A stretch of 64,000 nucleotides of DNA from Sipunculus nudus (GCA_026874595.1 CM049322.1:39486840-39550839), one strand, 5' to 3'. Positions 12,786 to 26,200 are shown, counted from the stretch's first letter. Notes: generated by a model from the sequence alone, not told the origin. Program-made: numbers and translations.

Positions 12786-13444
12786 CCCCGGGATTTTTTA
12801 CATCCTTTGTTGGGGAGGGGGAGGGGGCAGTGTAGGATGAAGTAAGGAATGTTGTGCGTGTAATGAAACGAGATTTCATATACGTTATACGAAGAGGAGT
12901 ATTCTGAACTGGTTGCTATGTAAATGGTCAATATCAGATGAAGAGGGATGCAGATGTTCAGATTTTGGTTGATAGTAAAATATGAATTCCAATCTGAATA
13001 TAGTGGCGTAAGCTGAAAAATATATGGTGTAGGTAGAGGGAAAGAAAGCCATCGTTGTTATTTTAGGGATTAACGTAAACACGCAGCCATTGTCATAGGC
13101 ATTCAGATCTTTGCTAAAATCAGTTGGGCTGTTTCCGGTGATAGCTTACACGTAGTCTAGAACTGATTTATTTTGATATCGGCGAGGTAACTCCGGGAAC
13201 CAGTGGCGGATCCAGATGTCCCCTACTACATGGAGAACATGGAATTTTGAAGCACCTTTCACAGATATATGGGGAAATTCTGTTCTCTTTTTTTTTCATA
13301 ACGTATTCGAACGTTACTTGCGGCGGGCTAAAATAATTATATTTCTCCACCTACGTTTATAACTTGGAAAATGTCATACTTTAAATGCAATCCTCGCTGT
13401 AGAAAAATAGATATGCTAAAGTCCCATATTAATTCTGCGTGCAA
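12782..13444. other. Non-coding stretch
   Basis: I see no exon or defined repeat. Confidence 0.4.
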
Positions 13445-13445
13445 T

Positions 13446-13545
13446 TTACTGGCTTCGGTGGTCTAAGCAGCCCCCCCCCCCCCCCCTGGACTCAACAGAG
13501 CACAGGTGGTGAGTTCGAGTATAAGCCGTGGAGCCGTGTCATAAA
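13446..13545 (+). mobile_element. Possible degenerate tRNA-like (SINE) head
   Basis: 'ggcttcggtggtctaagcag' resembles a tRNA A-box region and 'gtgagttcgagtataagcc' resembles a B box, about 70 bp apart. A poly-C run (about 13470-13486) interrupts the tRNA-like part. There is no cloverleaf and no clear tail, so the call is weak. Confidence 0.25.
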
Positions 13546-14850
13546 TACGTCACAAAAATCGTTTGCTTTGTCTGACGTCATCAGCTGGAATTATTTGTTC
13601 ATTTCTAAGCTCACCGATGACGATTATGTCGCAAACACTGATGACTGTATTCTGGATTATTTGTCTCAAACAAATCAATAGCAAGACGGCGGAATAACTC
13701 CTGCAACCGTTTGGACAAGATGTTTATACTATCTCACATGTGTAAGAGTATCCCTTATAAACATACGTGTATTGGGACGGACAATATAAGCGTCTTGCTT
13801 GTGAGAGTTTTCAAATTATGCAAATTTTGCGATTTTCAAATAAATGACTGTACCTTGCAAAAGGTAACTTGATTGGTTTCTCAAAACTGCTCTCCGCATG
13901 ATTATTCAATGAATGAGAATGCGTTTAAAGTAACATAGAGTTTATGGTCAGTTTCCTCGTATCTCAAATGTAATGAAGACATATCCCAGACGCAGCGTTA
14001 TAAACCTAAGTCTCAGAAGGATTAGTAATTACAAATCATTATAACTAGCAGTATACACCATCTTTTGGCACCAGTGACTTCTGGATTTTAGTGGGTACGC
14101 AAAATGGCAGCATCCATGAGCCGTTTGGAGAAACTGGGGAACTTGTTAGAGATTGATACCGGTGCCGGGATACAACATAAAAATGCTTCGAAGGCTGCGT
14201 TCATGAAAGAATCTACATGCGGGGAGAGTTTGGTGGCAACGGGACGTGTATCGATGGAGTGGAATAATTTTTTTTAACCACGCCCAAATCTTCAAATAAC
14301 AGTTGGATAATCCCATACATTTAAAAGAGAAACAAATGAGATTTAACAACTATTTTTGTTTCCGGACAGAGGTAAACCTGGGCTCTGTTTTTGCTAGACA
14401 ATGAACAAACTCGGTACTGCTGCTAGCAATGGGTCACTGAACGGCGTACGGGTATGTAACATTGTTCGACTGTGGTTTGATGAGGCCATAGAACTGTTTG
14501 TATAAAACATTTAAGTGACCCATTGGTTCTCAGAATTGAACATGACTGGGAATATCAACGTGTAGTTCCATGTGACATGTTCATTGTCGTGGTGTTAACA
14601 TCATATGTTGTTATGTGGTACCGTAGCTATGTAGATGACGGCGGGGACCCTACAGGTTACCGGTCGTGAGGATAGCAGAAGAACACAGGGGGACAAATGA
14701 ACGGAGGGCGGTGAAGCGTAACACCACAAAAGACAACAGACAAACAGTGAAAAAACAGGAGAATCCGTATTGTAATTATTCAGTGAAATATTCTCATTAA
14801 CTAGAACTTATTGTGTCGCGTGCGACTATAAAAGTATCACATGCCTTTTG

Positions 14851-15545
14851 TTTCAGAACGTCTTGTCCTTAGAAGGGGATAGTATTGTTCCACTGCCGGT
14901 TAAAATTCTGAGGGATATCTGTGCGTCTCGGTCTTTGTTATTGAAAAGGGACTTGCATTTATCGGACGAGACAGCTACCGGAGAAACAGTATTAGCTCAG
15001 GGCATTGAAGGTTCTATTGTTTAAGTCCCTCTGCACAAAGTCATGTTGGGGTCAGAGTTATTTTCAGGTCCTGTTAGTGTCGGAATCATGCCCAGTTTAC
15101 CTGTAAAAGTATTTCTTTGTTATTGGGGAACGATTTTGCGGGAGGTAGGGTGACAGCTTATCCTTGCATGGTCTCTAAGACGAGGGCTAGCTTAAATGGT
15201 GTTAGTGAGGCGGAAAACGAGGGTTTGTTTCCAGCCTGTGCAGTCACTCGGGCAATGGCCATTGATGTTATAGTGACCAAGGGTGTCACTGATAATAAAG
15301 CCGGTATGACTGTGGGCCAGGGTTCCACTGATGATAAAGCCGGTACGGCTATGTATATAGGACCACTGATGATAACGAAGATAGGGATATTGTTGTTGAT
15401 AATGACGTAATAGATTTGTCACAAACATTCATGAATACCACTGATCATTGTAATGACCAATCAGCGTTTCTTCGCTCTCAGAACGAGAAAAGATCTCGTA
15501 TGGGCTGCAATTTGTATTTGAACTGTTATGGTGCTCACCAGGCCT
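14851..15545 (+). pseudogene. LTR retrotransposon remnant: aspartic protease region
   Basis: Translated across frames, this region gives a retropepsin-like stretch. It has a VPLPVKILRD lead, the active-site block, then SLLLKRDLHLSDE, LHKVMLGSELFSGPVSVGI, a 'LLGNDFAGGRV' block and 'LFPACAVTRAMA'. This is the order seen between gag and reverse transcriptase in gypsy-type elements of animals. The active-site triad position (14914-14928) reads Asp-Ile-Cys-Ala-Ser instead of Asp-Thr-Gly-Ala-Ser. There is an in-frame TAA at 15022-15024 and a frame change near 15105-15125, and a further change is needed after about 15360. No reverse transcriptase, integrase or LTR pair is seen nearby, so it is an isolated dead fragment. 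Confidence 0.6.
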
Positions 15546-16458
15546 GGTTTTGATCGCTTCGTCTTTACTTCCGTGAACGGCTCTTACGCAGCCCCAGTGG
15601 CCGTATTCACACTCGCACTGGAACTATTTCATGATTTGAAGACACACCTACTTCACTTCAAGCTCAGTAATCTGTTCATATAAATATGGGTGTCTCGCTT
15701 GGACATACTTTTATGTAAACCTAAACTTTTTGTATTCTTTTATATATTGTAAATAATGATTTGTTTATTATAAATATTATTATCATTTAACGAGTCTTTC
15801 TCCAGTTGAGTTGGTTGCGTGCAAAACCCGGATGAAAGTTCAGTTATACGTAACAATGTGCTTGGTTCATATGGCTTTGTCTTTCAGTAGCCTAATACTG
15901 CCCAGTTGCATATTTTCTGCACAGGCGTCATTCACTGTTCTCCACGCACAGTGTTTATTGCCTCCAGGAGGGAATGTGCTCATGATCTGGAAAATCCACA
16001 AAAGCGCAGTCACATGTGCACAGATGAATGGGGGAAGGGCAAAATAAGTGAATGGCGTGGATTCTAGTAATATTTTTATTAACCACATGATTGACACACA
16101 GATCGGCAGAGTAACCAGAACGCGGCTGCAAATGATTCTTTCGGCTTATTTCATGTTCCTTATTTACTTATATATAGATATATGCCTATATTAGAAACTT
16201 CACAAACAAGTGCTCGTAAATTGCAAAACTGAAATAATATCCGTGTTTCGTGTGACTGTTATAATGACGAGGACAATTGCGTCAAGGCCCAAGCATGTCG
16301 GTATATATAAACAGTCTATGACTTTGTTTGAAAATTACATGTGTAAAAATTTTTTTTATAAATATATTGAATGGTAGAATCGCTGTGTTAGCTATGAAAG
16401 TGTAAAAATGTATGTTTGAACACTAAAACTACATGTTTGTAAAAAAAAAATTAAAAAT
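15546..16458. other. Non-coding stretch
   Basis: AT-rich and without supported exons. The short open frames here overlap one another on opposite strands and show no family signature. Confidence 0.4.
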
Positions 16459-16540
16459 ACCCGCCGCGCAGGTTCGAACCCATGCGAAAAGCCGACTGTA
16501 CAATGGGGGACCACCTGTTCTACCCACTGCGCCGTTGTGG
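16459..16540 (-). mobile_element. tRNA-like short element (SINE candidate)
   Basis: On the minus strand 'ggcgcagtgggtagaacagg' fits a pol III A box and 'gggttcgaacctgcg' fits a B box, about 50 bp apart, followed by a T-rich tail. The T-stem and acceptor stem do not pair well. It is therefore more likely a tRNA-derived element or a decayed tRNA copy than a functional tRNA gene. Confidence 0.45.
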
Positions 16541-16972
16541 TTCTCCTAATCAAAATTGTGTGTATGGTAATATTAAAAAAAAGATTTTTTTTTTTTTACT
16601 CTCCCAATCCAGCATTCGCGCCAACATAGAGATTTCCATTTAGTTCATCATTTACAATAAATATAGATGTTTATTTGAATCAGTTGTTAGTTTTATGCTG
16701 GTGTCATCGTAGACCCTTTGAGACCAGTCCACCGGAGCCATGCTGTGTCTACTATCGGTCATTTGGCTCAGTGCCCAACTTTACAACTCCTCCGAGTTCT
16801 ATTGCCCCTGTGTTATAATCCGAATTCACACCTTCTTATCAGATAATTAGCACCTAGTCTGGGTACCACTGCATCAGTCCCGTGTCTGCTTCACTTGCCT
16901 TGTTTACTATTATGAACATAATAATAATGATGGGACAACCTGATAATCTAATAATATAATACAAAAATATTC

Positions 16973-18981
16973 CAATCAGTAAACTGTACGTTAAGAAGAC
17001 AATTATGAGACTCGGTGCAAAAGACGTGGTGACGAAGGAGAGGCATGAGAAAACACCGGCAGTCATCACTAACCAGCGGGAGGTCATTCGGTCACTCAGG
17101 AATCCGAAAAGGACACCTGTTTGAATGAAATATTAACACTTTATAATTTGATCAATCTGCACAGTGGGGAATGAGAGGATGTACAAATTAAAAGCTAAGT
17201 CATTGAAACGTAAGTCTAAAGGAAAGGTTTTGCCTTCGTTCGTATCGGAATTATTACTGATGTGGCATACACATACACCAGTGTAACTTCTCGATCTCTA
17301 TCAGTATTCCTATGAGGTGATGTGGTCCTGAATTTGCTCATTGGTTTTGCAGCTAGTATACGGTTATCACTACTGCCTTCATCGAGGCAATTTTGTAAAC
17401 ACTCCAGACTTCTGAAAGGTTGCATTAAACTCCCAATGCACGATGTTGATTCTTCGAAATTCGGGCAGGTTGGGCAACTTATTTAATAACTGATTAAGTA
17501 CAAAATGAGGTAAGAACGGTAACCTGAGCCAGGATTACTGATTTAGAAGAGAAAATACTTGGCTAGAACCCGCAATATATGTTAGTCGGAATATTCTAGG
17601 TCCTGTACCGAATGTGTGTATTGTTAGTGCTGGTTTACTCTACACGTATAGCATGGAAAATTGCTTACCTGCAACTGTGTGGCTGATGGACTGTATGGTC
17701 AGTACAAGGCTGGTTTTCACTGGACCTTCATTGAAGAGGCCCAGCATTTTCACATATATCAGTCCATAGGAGCGGATGGTTCCATTTAGTATCCCAAAAC
17801 CAACTGTGACTCCAACTGACACCGCAAGCAATTGTCGTCTTGTGCGACCGGGTTCAATGATGCTGCAATATGCTAGATTTGTCAATCGAATTTAGAGACG
17901 CAATAGCAGCATCAATAAAACCTCGCAGTTATAGGAAAGGCAATTTCATCGAGTTTATCATTTGCTACAATTTGTTCTTCCCCTTAGTAGAAGGGACCCG
18001 AGCACTTAACTCACTGTCGTCAGCAGTAGATGGCAATAGCGTGGTGATACAGGTAATATTATACTCTGGGATGTACAGATGTCTTCTCTATATAACAGAC
18101 AGGCTGATCATGGATTATTTAAATAAATTAGCTATTGAGTTACTGAATAAGTTGACAAGGAGTGGAGACTTTCTTTTATCACCCTGCTAGGATACTTATA
18201 GATATTTATTCTTCAATTTGTAAAATTTATTCTACTCCATTCTTTGATGGAAGCTTCTCTATAATAATCCCATGTGATAAACAAACAAAAATATCCTTTT
18301 TTAAACAAAACCTTTGCTTTGTATGAATAAGCGTTTTTTGTTCGAATTGCTTTTAAAATGTTAACCGGTTTGATGACCGTTTCCTTTTATATTGTGAAGC
18401 TGACAAATTGTGGTCGCTTTCCCTCTTCGTCTCAATGCTCACAAGCTCCCCTTCTATGTTTCTGCAGGAAAAAAAACTTTAGTTTGGTTGAACAATATGT
18501 AAAAATAATGGTCAAATTATATTTGGTATTTTGCAAGTTTTGAAGATAATGGTCTTTCGGGTTCAAATAAGATAAATCATATGAAATACCAAAAATGCCA
18601 GTGAATACTAATTAATCAGGCAAGTAAAAAATGAAGATATTTTTCCTAAGCACTTATTTCATAAATTTTTTTAACCCCTTTGTTATAGGTTTACAATAAA
18701 ATATTTGATATAATAAGTGGCTGCATGAAATTATCATCATAGCTTTTGTGAACAGAAAGAGAAATTTTTGAGCGCCTGGAGTTCAAAACCAGTTAATAAC
18801 TGATGAAATTAATATATATTCAAAAGGAAATATCCGGGGTGGCAAATCCAAACTGATCCTCTTTTAGAAACATACCATTTAGAGCGATCCATGCAGGAAG
18901 CTGCTCGTTTTCCTCTGCTTGCGTCTCCGGTTTAGCCTCATGTTTGACCTTCTTCATGCTGGCTGTTTTGCTAGTCTTCAT
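16973..18981 (-). pseudogene. Inverted, truncated SLC16-like copy (exons 1-3 only)
   Basis: Minus-strand exons: 18981-18876 (106 nt, begins MKTSKTAS), 17815-17669 (147 nt, containing GTIRSYGLIYVKML and SLVLTIQSIS) and 17116-16973 (144 nt, containing LFGFLSDRMTSRW). Sizes and phases match the three intact genes. Exon 1 and exon 3 junction bases fit. The acceptor of exon 2 has shifted: the usual CAG is now TTG and the nearest CAG lies 3 nt upstream, adding one codon while keeping frame. The donor after exon 3 reads GA instead of GT at 16972-16971, and no counterpart of exons 4-5 follows on this strand. The missing part encodes TM4 onward, so no carrier could be made. It resembles gene 3 more than genes 1 and 2 (SLVLTIQSIS; VTVG). 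No in-frame stop interrupts the three exons. Confidence 0.85.
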
Positions 18982-19033
18982 CCCTTTTCAACGAGCGTCT
19001 TTGTTGAACAAGCGTAGCTTTGCATCTAAAACA

Positions 19034-19052
19034 ATATATATATATATATATA
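19034..19052 (-). promoter_or_regulatory. (AT)n tract in TATA position of the inverted SLC16 relic
   Basis: A 19 bp AT run begins 53 bp upstream (minus strand) of the relic ATG at 18981, at the spacing where genes 1 and 2 have TATATAG. A 'gatgcaaa' motif follows it, as it does in gene 3 ('gatgcaaatc'). Confidence 0.35.
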
Positions 19053-21043
19053 CAAACACTGGAACTTCTTCTTGCGGGCACCTCAGTACTAAATGCACCT
19101 CTTATTTACGGTCACTCTATAATAACTTTCCTACTTAGGGCACCTCTCTATTGCGGGTGAAATGTCCGGTCCCGTCAGTGTCCGTAATAAATGTGTGTGT
19201 GTTTTAGGGTCAACTATATAATTTTCTGTCGCCTGGGCGCATTAATGTTTAAAAACCTATCATAGTCTCCTGTAAAAGACGTATCATTGTAAATTACACT
19301 TTGTGTGAAATGGTATGGAAAATGAATCATTTAAAAGTTTTAAAATTTTACAAAAAATTAGTAAGCAACACGTTGCCTTTTAAAATTTGTTAAGAAATTC
19401 AAGTCGTAGAATAGAAGAGTAATATTTTAGAATCACCTTCATTACTTTCACATGGTATAATACTTAACACTCCTTCAATTTGAAATTCAAGAGGATGTGA
19501 CATTTTTAACAAAGACTTATGAACTCTGAATGACCTACCAGTCAACACCTAGTATGATGACATGCCAAATTTCGGGAGAATTATATGTGGTGTACTTGAT
19601 AAAATCTGCCACTTCATCCGTCAATTCTATTTGCAGGTGCAACGTTCACATGTATGAAGGACGCTTGTGTTAGTTTAGCTTTATAAATCAATGCCATCTC
19701 CGTAACCTGAGCTGTTAAACATGAGCCAGCATTCGTTGACACATCATTGACTGGAATTTAGCCAGAATGCGAGGTGTCTCTTTTATATAATTATGTCGGT
19801 CTAGACACTGACACTATTTTATACAGTCTCAGGTAACTGGGCTCACACACTAACCATTTGAATATTCCTCTATAGATGATAACGATTGATTGTGTTAATC
19901 ATTTTCTGTATTCAGATTTATAATAAATCATGCTCACTGTATAATGAGCGCATTAATAAATCATACATCAAAAGCTTCCTTTCAAACCATTAAGAAAATA
20001 TTGGCTTGTCAAATATTTAGGCTGGCGTGTGATGATTATGTATGATACTTAGTCGTCTAGAAACATTACACAATGTACAATGTTCACATAATTTTGAGCT
20101 ATATGTTAAAAATGGAAATATGAATTTAAATAATTGCCAAATTCATTGTTAAATTTACATATTTCATAAATCATTCAGTTGTATCACTTATTTTGTATGA
20201 ATTAATTCCTCAGTGCGTTGCAAGTCGGTAAGTTTCATGACATTGTTACTTTGAACGGAAAAGCAGCATTTCATGTTGAGGGTGATGAACTAGTCAAATT
20301 AATTCACTGTTGCATAAAGGTAGTTTCGGGTAGCCCGTGCCTGCGAATTTTAAAACATTTCAACACACTCATCCGAGCTTATGTTAAAAGTCGGTGTATT
20401 TAGGGATGTTATTACAGGTCTTATATAAAAACCTACAATCTCATATGCATTCAGGACACTTGTGACTTTTAATAATTTAGACCGCCGTGTAGGTTCGATA
20501 TATATGTACCTTATACTATACTTTGTCAATTGGCACACCAAACAATAGACTATTGCATTAATCTGACTTGCAACCAAACTATATCTTGGTGTCTTTAGAG
20601 GATGAATTGAATTACAATCTTTCTAATCATATGAAGGGAACCTTACACATGTTTTCTAATTATTCAATACATAAACAATGTAAATACACACTCATAAATT
20701 GTATATATGTATGTTTATATATAAACATTATATCTACCCATATAAAGAAACACGCATTCGTACATATATGTGCATATACAAATATATCAGCAATATATAT
20801 GCACATAAAAACATGGATCTGCTTTCAGTTCATATACTCAAATTTCTTAGCAATATAAAGCTCCCATCGTCGTGACCTTGCAAGGATCCGCATCAACAAG
20901 GCCGTTAACGCAATCCATGAGGGCCCAGATTCTTCTCACAGCTTGCTTCATGTGAAAATACTCCAAACTAATACAAAAAAGGGGACTGTCCATTGCTTAC
21001 AATATCACTCTCATGAAATCTTCAAATGGAGTTGCAACACCTA
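19053..21043. other. Intergenic AT-rich stretch
   Basis: I see no exon or bounded repeat. Frames of 60-96 codons here are low-complexity (Tyr/Ile/Asn rich). Confidence 0.4.
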
Positions 21044-21233
21044 CACTCTAAGAAAGAAAAGTTACATGTAGAACCCCGGGGTCAGTGGGGAACCCTAAAG
21101 AGGAACATCTCTAGGGCTCTTGGGGGAACACTATTGGTTCTAATTTAACCCTCATAATGGGTGATTCTAAGAACCATACAGAAGGGTTCTTCCTGGAACC
21201 AATGTTCAAGAAAGATTCTAGAGGGGCATAAAC

Positions 21234-21256
21234 ATATATATATATATATATATATA
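21234..21256. repeat. (AT)n microsatellite inside the CACTA-like element
   Basis: About 23 bp of AT dinucleotides close to the inner border of the left subterminal repeat field. Confidence 0.85.
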
Positions 21257-22500
21257 CTAGCTGGTATACATCACGAATACATCTTTTATTAATTGTTTGC
21301 GTGTTCTTTGGTACATCTTTTGTGATTCCAGATCCTCTTGTGAAGTAGATATATATTATAAAATCAATTCTTGACTGGTACACAAAGCAAAATTAATCAA
21401 GTCGAAGCACAAAAAATTTGACACATAGCAGGTGAGGTAAGGTAACTTATACGATGTTTGCACGGCTGGTACAGCTGATCTGCCTCGATGAAACGTACAC
21501 ATGTCCCGTGGTAAATATATTTTTTCTGTGTATACAAGTCTCCCGTCCTCAATTCTACGTTGAGTTGATGCGCAATTGCAAACTATGTGATACGCGGTTT
21601 GAGTATTAATTAGTTTACGTCAACATAGCCGCCAACTGGCCCCAATGAAAATGTTGGAAACTTTACAATGTTTTGCAAGATTTCTGAAATATGATTAACA
21701 GATTAAATGTTAAATCATATGAACCGTACTGTTAATACATTAAATATTTAAAACATAATACACTGTGTATGAGAGCACTTTTTACAACAATACATCTACA
21801 TATAGAATATGTAATCTTTCCTCATTTACATAGTAATTTTTATAACCTTTGCTTTAAATAACTTTTGAATAACTTACCACACTATAATCATGAGCCCTTT
21901 TCCAAAGAAAAATCCTTTCTTTTTCATTTTCACTCCTGCTGGCAAGCCAGATGTATCTGAAAAGAGAAAGAATGTATTGCTGATTTTCGTATAGCTTATA
22001 CACATGGTGATAATTAGTCCATATACCACCAAGTTAATTAGAGAACTCAGGGAATGTTAATTAAGCGTGAACAAACATTGAGACACTGTTTTGTCCCCAG
22101 GCCATGTGTTGAAAGAGTTTTCAAAACAACGCTCAAATATGTCCTATTGACTAGGCTCAAAATAGACTCGGTAATATTATGTTTTAAGCCCTTAGTGAAA
22201 TAAATGATTATTCGGACAATTTCATGAAACGGCTAAGGAGAGAGTTTTGATATTAACACTTTACAGGAGGTTATGAATGTATTTCACGTATAGTGGTCTG
22301 ACTTGTTTAGTTTTAATCGCTAGGCCGAATTATAATATTGTATTGTGACTGCTGTCTAAAAAAGTTCATTTTTTTTATACAATGCTGGAACTCTTTTATG
22401 CTCTACATGACTTATATAAATATGAGCAGACAGAGACTTATTGGGTATATTAGTCGCTGGACAGTTAATCTTTAGACAAATGACCTCGATATTCAGCGCA

Positions 22501-22502
<2 letters not shown>

Positions 22503-22573
<71 letters not shown>
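22503..22573. repeat. (AT)n microsatellite inside the CACTA-like element
   Basis: About 71 bp of uninterrupted AT dinucleotides. Confidence 0.95.
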
Positions 22574-22574
<1 letters not shown>

Positions 22575-23224
22575 CATAGGTCTTACTTCGGAAATGTTTC
22601 CCCTTCTAAAATCTGGGGAGATCATAACACCCAATCGATCTTTCAACAGTTGATCTCATAGTTCAAATAAAGTGCGCATGCCCTGATCATCGGGACATCG
22701 GGGCGGGGGGGGGGGTAAATATCCCTCCGCCACTTTTTTGCAAGGGGCGGATGGTCAATGTAATTACCCCCCCCCCCCCCCCGTCCATATATTCAAATAT
22801 TAATATTAATATACTAAAAATCAAATATATTAATAATTGGACTTTGGCTCCATGTCTGAGATTACTATGTAATATCATATTTCTAAACCTGGTTTAGAGT
22901 TAACCTATACTCGAAATTTACCTTTATTAAATCTTGTACTTAATTGTAATATATTTGAAATGTGTCACACAGACAATAAAAGGTCAACAAAAAAAGTCAA
23001 CAGTTTGACTACCGTCACACGTCTGCGAATTATCCCCATCAATGGAGTTAACTGACAGAACGAGTTCCATCTGGAACCCTTAATATAAGTTATGATCAGG
23101 GCCAGAACCTCCGAGTGATATATGGAACCTTTTAACTGGGAAAATGTTTCCTTTTGGAACCATAATTCTAGACAGAACCATGTTGATTTTTAAAAGAACC
23201 CACAAGAACCCTTACTTTAGAGTG

Positions 23225-26200
23225 TAGAATCCCTGACACACATACCTAAACCTGCGTACAAGCACACACATACATACACACATATACAACTACACATACA
23301 GGCGTTTGTCCATTTGCGCTGTCTATAAAGATTAAAGACAACATATAGGGTCCTTTAAGATCGAGACTGATATTTAATTTTAGAAGAAACATGAAATGAA
23401 TGTTTCTGTCTATAAACCTAGATATTACTACATTACTAAAAATAATTTTCTTGATAAAAATAACATTTATTATCTAAAGATTTTTTCTCTAAAGATATCC
23501 GTAAGAGATTATTTCTTGATTTAGAGGCAGAATGCTTGACACCCCCCCCCCCCCCAAAAAAAAAAAATCTTTATTTTCTTAAGTTAAGAAATAATATTTT
23601 ATCATAATAAACATTTTCTCAATCACTTTAAGAGGTTTTCTTTCTTGATTTAACGGCAGAATGCTTGAACCCAAAAATAAATCTTGATTTTTCTAAGGTA
23701 GATGTAACATTGCAGTAATATTTTCCCAATCACGATGAAAAAAATATACCCCTTCTTCGCAGTAAAAAAATATTCATCATAAAAAGTGTTTTTATTCTTA
23801 TGGGTTAAAAACACACGATACAAAATTAATTATTTATTGTCACATAATGCTATATCTTCATATGACATGAATTTTGAATATGGGAGATTCACTTTTAAAG
23901 ACGCAAAAAATTCGGTAGTTTTGGCTTTGATGAAAAGCATTCAGGTTCGGTTGAGTCTCTGTTTTAACACCCAGTGGTTGTGTACTCTGGTTCCCCCGTT
24001 TCCATGCAGTTTCCAATTAATTCCATCCGTAATTGGTGACCAGATACTGCGCACGCCCTATGACGTCATCGGAATAATCATTTCCGGTTGTACCGACATC
24101 AAAGCCATCCCAGGTTTGGACATTCTTTTCTCCAAAATTGTATGCTGCCACGCTACCTGGAAGATAGACAAAAATCTTTTAGGAAAATGAGCTCCTAATA
24201 ATCATTAGGCCAATGAAAAAAATGTTAGTTTCTCAAGCAATTCGTGTCAATTCGAGTCCATTTGATCCGTTCCAGTGTCCTGAAATGTTGATGAAGCTGT
24301 CAGACCTAATGTTAAACCCTTGCGTTTTAGTTATTTTTCAGGAAATAACTGCCTCGAGATCTTTGCACTTTACCCTTTCAAGGGGTTCATTATTTAGTCG
24401 CTCCTTTGAGGGAATGCCTCATTGAGACCATCTTATCAGAAAATTGATGTATTTGACACTAAGGCCCTATCTGAACTTGGTTCGCATCTTAACCACCTTA
24501 TACTAAGCCGGTTTACTTTAGGCGCTATCCGCACTTGCAAATAATCCAGATCGTGAATGGGTTTACTCTGTCCGGAAAAGGTCACTTATCCGCCTCAGTT
24601 CGGCTAACTGTAGTCCGCTTGAAAGGCAGTCTACAGCAGTCTGGTTTACAGTTACCTGGTTTCTAGTGCGTTCAAACAAATCTGCTTCTAGTCCGAATGA
24701 GGTCAGTTCCAGCGAACGGCCTTGACCGCTACCCATGATGCTGTCTCAGCAGGTATCCTGCGAGATTCTGAACCTGAATCGGATTACGAACCAAGTGTCT
24801 TGATCGCTGCCGAGGATCTGACATCAAAGTAAGTCACGAACCAAGTGCAGATACGACCAAAGAGGGCTAACAAGTTCTTTTGGCTGCTCTGGTCTGTAGG
24901 ATATGCCATTTACGTTCGAATGCCCTAATAAGATGATATGTGAGTATGATTTTCTTCACTGCCTGTTTCTTTGTCCTACGCATACGGCTTATTTGGCAGC
25001 TTAAAATCGCTAAGGTGAGTTCGTAGGAGTGTTCCCTTTTGTCCGTCAGCGTATATGCGTATGTACAAATATGTGTGAAAATCGGGTCTGCGCGATCAAT
25101 GGGAATCGGGGTTAATGACATCACTCCAACTTTTTTTAGGATGATTTGTTAGATCCACTCTACCACTATATACCACCAGTTCACACATATACGCATATAC
25201 GCGCACAGCTTGATCCATAATCACTTCACTCGAGAAGGGAAGAATGATAAGCACGATTGGTACCTCAAGGAGGTGGTATTAAAGCCCTTAGTTTTTGAAT
25301 GTTACCTTGCAGTATTTGTTCTGGGCGCCAGGTGGGGTGCTTGGCTTGGACTTTGCGTATCTTGTCCATTAGGACTTCTCCGACCAACATGTCAATATGC
25401 TCATAGCTGTCCCAAGCAACCGAGGTCAGTCTGTCTCTCCCAATTCCAGAGGTTAGTACGTCGCCCTGTCGAAAAAAAATTAAAATAAATAAGATTTTTT
25501 AATAAAGATATGAAACAACGAATACAAAACTAAATGATCTACCACATAGGAGCAATACCTGAATTTAGGCCCTATAAGGATGCTAATATTTGATCCATTT
25601 TTTGAAAACGCCTCAGTACGCTGTGACTTGACAAAGACCAAACCGCTAATCTGTACTTTTGTATACTTTCTAACAACAACTACAATGTGAGAGAAAAATG
25701 TCCTTTAAACTCAGCAAATTAGTAAATGAATCTGCATTTTTGTTGAATTTCTTCCTGTATTTCTTGGAGTTAATTAATTGCTCGGAGCATAATGTTGAGA
25801 TTATCGGCTGTTTACCACCATATCAGTGCAACTGGATGAGAGAAAATGCTGCAGTACATGCCGCGACATGACTTGTATCACGATTCCCAGTTAGGCTAAC
25901 CAGCCCAATATAAACGCCTACTGAGTCGTAGTATTTATGGTCATAATGCTTAAGACAAAAACAGGGAACATAAACCTCTATTTCTCTGGAAAAATCAGAA
26001 ATTATTGACTTTTTAAAAATGCGCCTGTCGTTCCGTATAGATCTATAGTCTTACCCACTCATGTGTACCTGTGTTTTGCTATGAACATGTTTTTTAGTTA
26101 CATTTCAGAAGAAAATAATTTAGTGTAGGTAAAGGATTAAAGGGCCTAATTTTCAACAAAGTAAATAAAGACCTTCCTTATTTAAGAAACATAATTGTTT

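Larger units (their letters stand above)
21044..23224. mobile_element. Non-autonomous CACTA-like transposon, 2.18 kb
   Basis: The left end is CACTCTAAGAAAG (21044 onward) and the right end is CTTACTTTAGAGTG (to 23224), inverted copies apart from small changes, flanked by TA on both sides. About 180 bp inside each end is a field of short 'ggttct/agaacc' units in both orientations (about 21067-21220 and 23050-23215), a subterminal repeat layout typical of CACTA/EnSpm-type elements. The core is AT-rich, contains (AT)n runs and a poly-G/poly-C inverted pair (22704-22782), and shows no transposase. The terminal motif and subterminal repeats argue for CACTA. The TA flank could also mean another superfamily. 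Confidence 0.6.

Noticed and set aside
16459-16540. Functional tRNA gene on the minus strand
   Set aside because: A and B box words are present, but the T-stem and acceptor stem do not pair well and no credible anticodon arm is formed.
25210-25488. PLAT-like fragment (HDWYLKEVVLKP) in a 92-codon frame
   Set aside because: Only one short phrase resembles the PLAT Asp-Trp-Tyr-Leu-x-x-Val pattern. There are no flanking strands, exons or splice sites.
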